From assembly GCA_020442225.1 (NCBI GenBank), contig JAGRKR010000341.1:1-5855 (forward strand): a stretch of 5,855 nucleotides of DNA. Direction: 5' to 3'. The position numbers were made by a program, and so were the translations under genes. Positions 4,976 through 5,855 of the stretch are shown here, one piece after another. Source of the DNA: Hyphomicrobiaceae bacterium (GTDB lineage: Bacteria > Pseudomonadota > Alphaproteobacteria > Rhizobiales > Hyphomicrobiaceae). The notes beneath the pieces are model-generated. The model saw nothing but the letters and a program-made list of their open reading frames with translations. It ran no database searches and was not told the origin of the DNA. Numbering within the stretch: position 1 is the first letter of the stretch; every line of letters starts with the position of its first letter.

Positions 4976-5710
4976 TTAGCGTCGCGGCTTCACGGCCGTC
5001 GGCACCGGCGTGAGGCCGAGGCGGTTGTCGGAGATTTCCAGCACGAGCTTCTTGCGCACCGCGTCCGGGAACGCCTCGTAGCTGGCGGCCGGCAGCATGA
5101 ACGAGCCCGGCCCGCCGATGACGAACTTGTGGTAGTAGTCGTCGAGATCGGGCACCAGCGCCAGGATCGGCAGCCCGTTGATCTTGATGCCGCTGGCCAC
5201 GGCGCGGTCCCTGGCCTGCACGACGGAGTGGCCGCGGTTGTTCGGCCCGTCGCCTGAGACGTCGATGACTTTCAAGGCACTCTTGAAACCGCTGCCGGCG
5301 AACAAGCCCGAGGCGAAATCGATGGCGCCGCTGATCGACGTGCCGCCGGCAAACAGCCGACGCGGCGCCGCCTCGATGGCATTCGCGAACTGATGCGCCG
5401 TTGCGGCATCCTTGATGAGGGTCCACGGCACGATGATCGTCTGCATCTCCGGGCCGGTCCACTGGATCATCGTCACGGCGATCTGCTGGAGCGGTCCGGA
5501 ACGGATCGCGCGCAAGACCTCCGGATGGCGGAACGCCGCCACGTAGCCCTGCTTCTGCATCTCGAAACGGGTCTCGTTGACGCTGCCGGAGGCATCGACG
5601 GCGAGGACGAGTTGGAGATCGACCGCAGTCTCGGCCTGCGCCGGGACAGGGAGCGTCGACGCCAGCGCCACGAGAAGGACGGCCAGGACGCGAGACAGGG
5701 CACGCTTCAT
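4976..5710 (-). CDS. Secreted DUF1194 (von Willebrand factor A-like) protein
   Basis: This 244-residue protein is exported to the periplasm or beyond. Residues 1-26 are a classical Sec signal peptide: MKRALSR, then a hydrophobic core, then PVPAQA with likely cleavage before Glu27. The mature part is a DUF1194 domain with a von Willebrand factor A-like fold. DASGS at 39-43 supplies the Asp-x-Ser-x-Ser metal-site motif. Thr124 in AGGTSISGAI and Asp154 in DVSGDGPNN complete a full MIDAS set, so divalent-metal-dependent ligand binding is plausible. The start at 5710 has AGGAGG 10 bases upstream, slightly far but the only good match. The family is common in Rhizobiales and has no established function. 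It may bind another envelope protein, but no partner such as a MoxR ATPase or a second VWA protein lies in the window. The gene appears to be transcribed alone. Confidence 0.87.
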   Translation of the reverse strand: MKRALSRVLAVLLVALASTLPVPAQAETAVDLQLVLAVDASGSVNETRFEMQKQGYVAAFRHPEVLRAIRSGPLQQIAVTMIQWTGPEMQTIIVPWTLIKDAATAHQFANAIEAAPRRLFAGGTSISGAIDFASGLFAGSGFKSALKVIDVSGDGPNNRGHSVVQARDRAVASGIKINGLPILALVPDLDDYYHKFVIGGPGSFMLPAASYEAFPDAVRKKLVLEISDNRLGLTPVPTAVKPRR

Positions 5711-5855
5711 GACGGAGCAACCTCCTGGTTCGGCGGCGGTCGCCTGCCGGCCCGCATCGTCGGATGCAGTGCCGAGCCACGGCTCGCCGTGTGCGATGCA
5801 ATCATCCCCCTCCGTCGGGTGAAGTCTAGGATGCGATCGCTCGAGAGGGAAGCGC
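5711..5855 (-). promoter_or_regulatory. Leader and promoter region of the DUF1194 gene
   Basis: This stretch holds the ribosome-binding site AGGAGG (5726-5721, minus strand). A dyad CGAGCC-AC-GGCTCG (5773-5786) is flanked by GATGCA repeats (5763-5768 and 5793-5798). A weak promoter-like pair, TTCCCT (5851-5846) and TAGACT (5828-5823), is 17 bases apart and matches 3 and 4 of 6 consensus positions. The dyad would lie downstream of that promoter, where an operator or leader hairpin is possible. No gene is visible up to the right edge. Confidence 0.35.

Noticed and set aside
4599..5801. A 400-codon minus-strand frame over copy B and the DUF1194 gene
   Set aside because: It is antisense to copy B and a different frame of the DUF1194 gene; the translation is almost entirely Arg/Gly/Pro/Asp.
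5833..5840. Palindrome GCGATCGC near the right edge
   Set aside because: A single 8-base GC-rich palindrome is expected by chance here, and nothing around it suggests a repeat family or origin.

Overview
The window is GC-rich, densely packed DNA that looks like an alphaproteobacterial chromosome. The protein families present (DUF900 hydrolase, DUF1194 von Willebrand-like protein, 2TM-domain proteins, EamA exporter, ComDE-like ThDP decarboxylase) fit Hyphomicrobiales or a close relative. That assignment is an inference from family content and composition; there is no rRNA or other marker gene. I see no mobile element, CRISPR array, tRNA or rRNA.

Left part (1-2075, minus strand): three genes run right to left. 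A ten-helix EamA/DMT transporter (2075-1152) is followed after 50 bases by the N-terminal subunit (1101-589) and, 9 bases later, by the C-terminal subunit (579 to beyond the left edge) of a split thiamine-diphosphate decarboxylase of the sulfopyruvate/phosphonopyruvate decarboxylase family. Together they could be a small 2-oxo-sulfonate or 2-oxo-phosphonate module with an exporter. The spacing also allows a separate promoter for the two enzyme subunits, overlapping the transporter stop codon.

Middle (2076-3952): a 169-base divergent intergenic region leads into a plus-strand gene (2245-3699). It encodes a membrane-anchored alpha/beta hydrolase of the DUF900 family, with two N-terminal helices, a proline-rich linker and a complete Ser-Asp-His triad. 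A 253-base gap without a convincing gene follows and separates it from the convergent next gene.

Right part (3953-5855): two paralogous 2TM-domain proteins are arranged head to head (4348-3953 minus, 4680-4952 plus) around a 331-base control region that holds an FNR/FixK-type dyad (TGAT-N4-ATCA). The plus-strand copy converges, with only 23 bases between stops, on a secreted DUF1194 protein (5710-4976 minus) that has an intact MIDAS metal site and a cleavable signal peptide. The last 145 bases are its leader and promoter region.

The most unusual point is the divergent 2TM pair with its possible oxygen- or redox-responsive operator. The rest is ordinary chromosomal content with poorly characterised envelope proteins.
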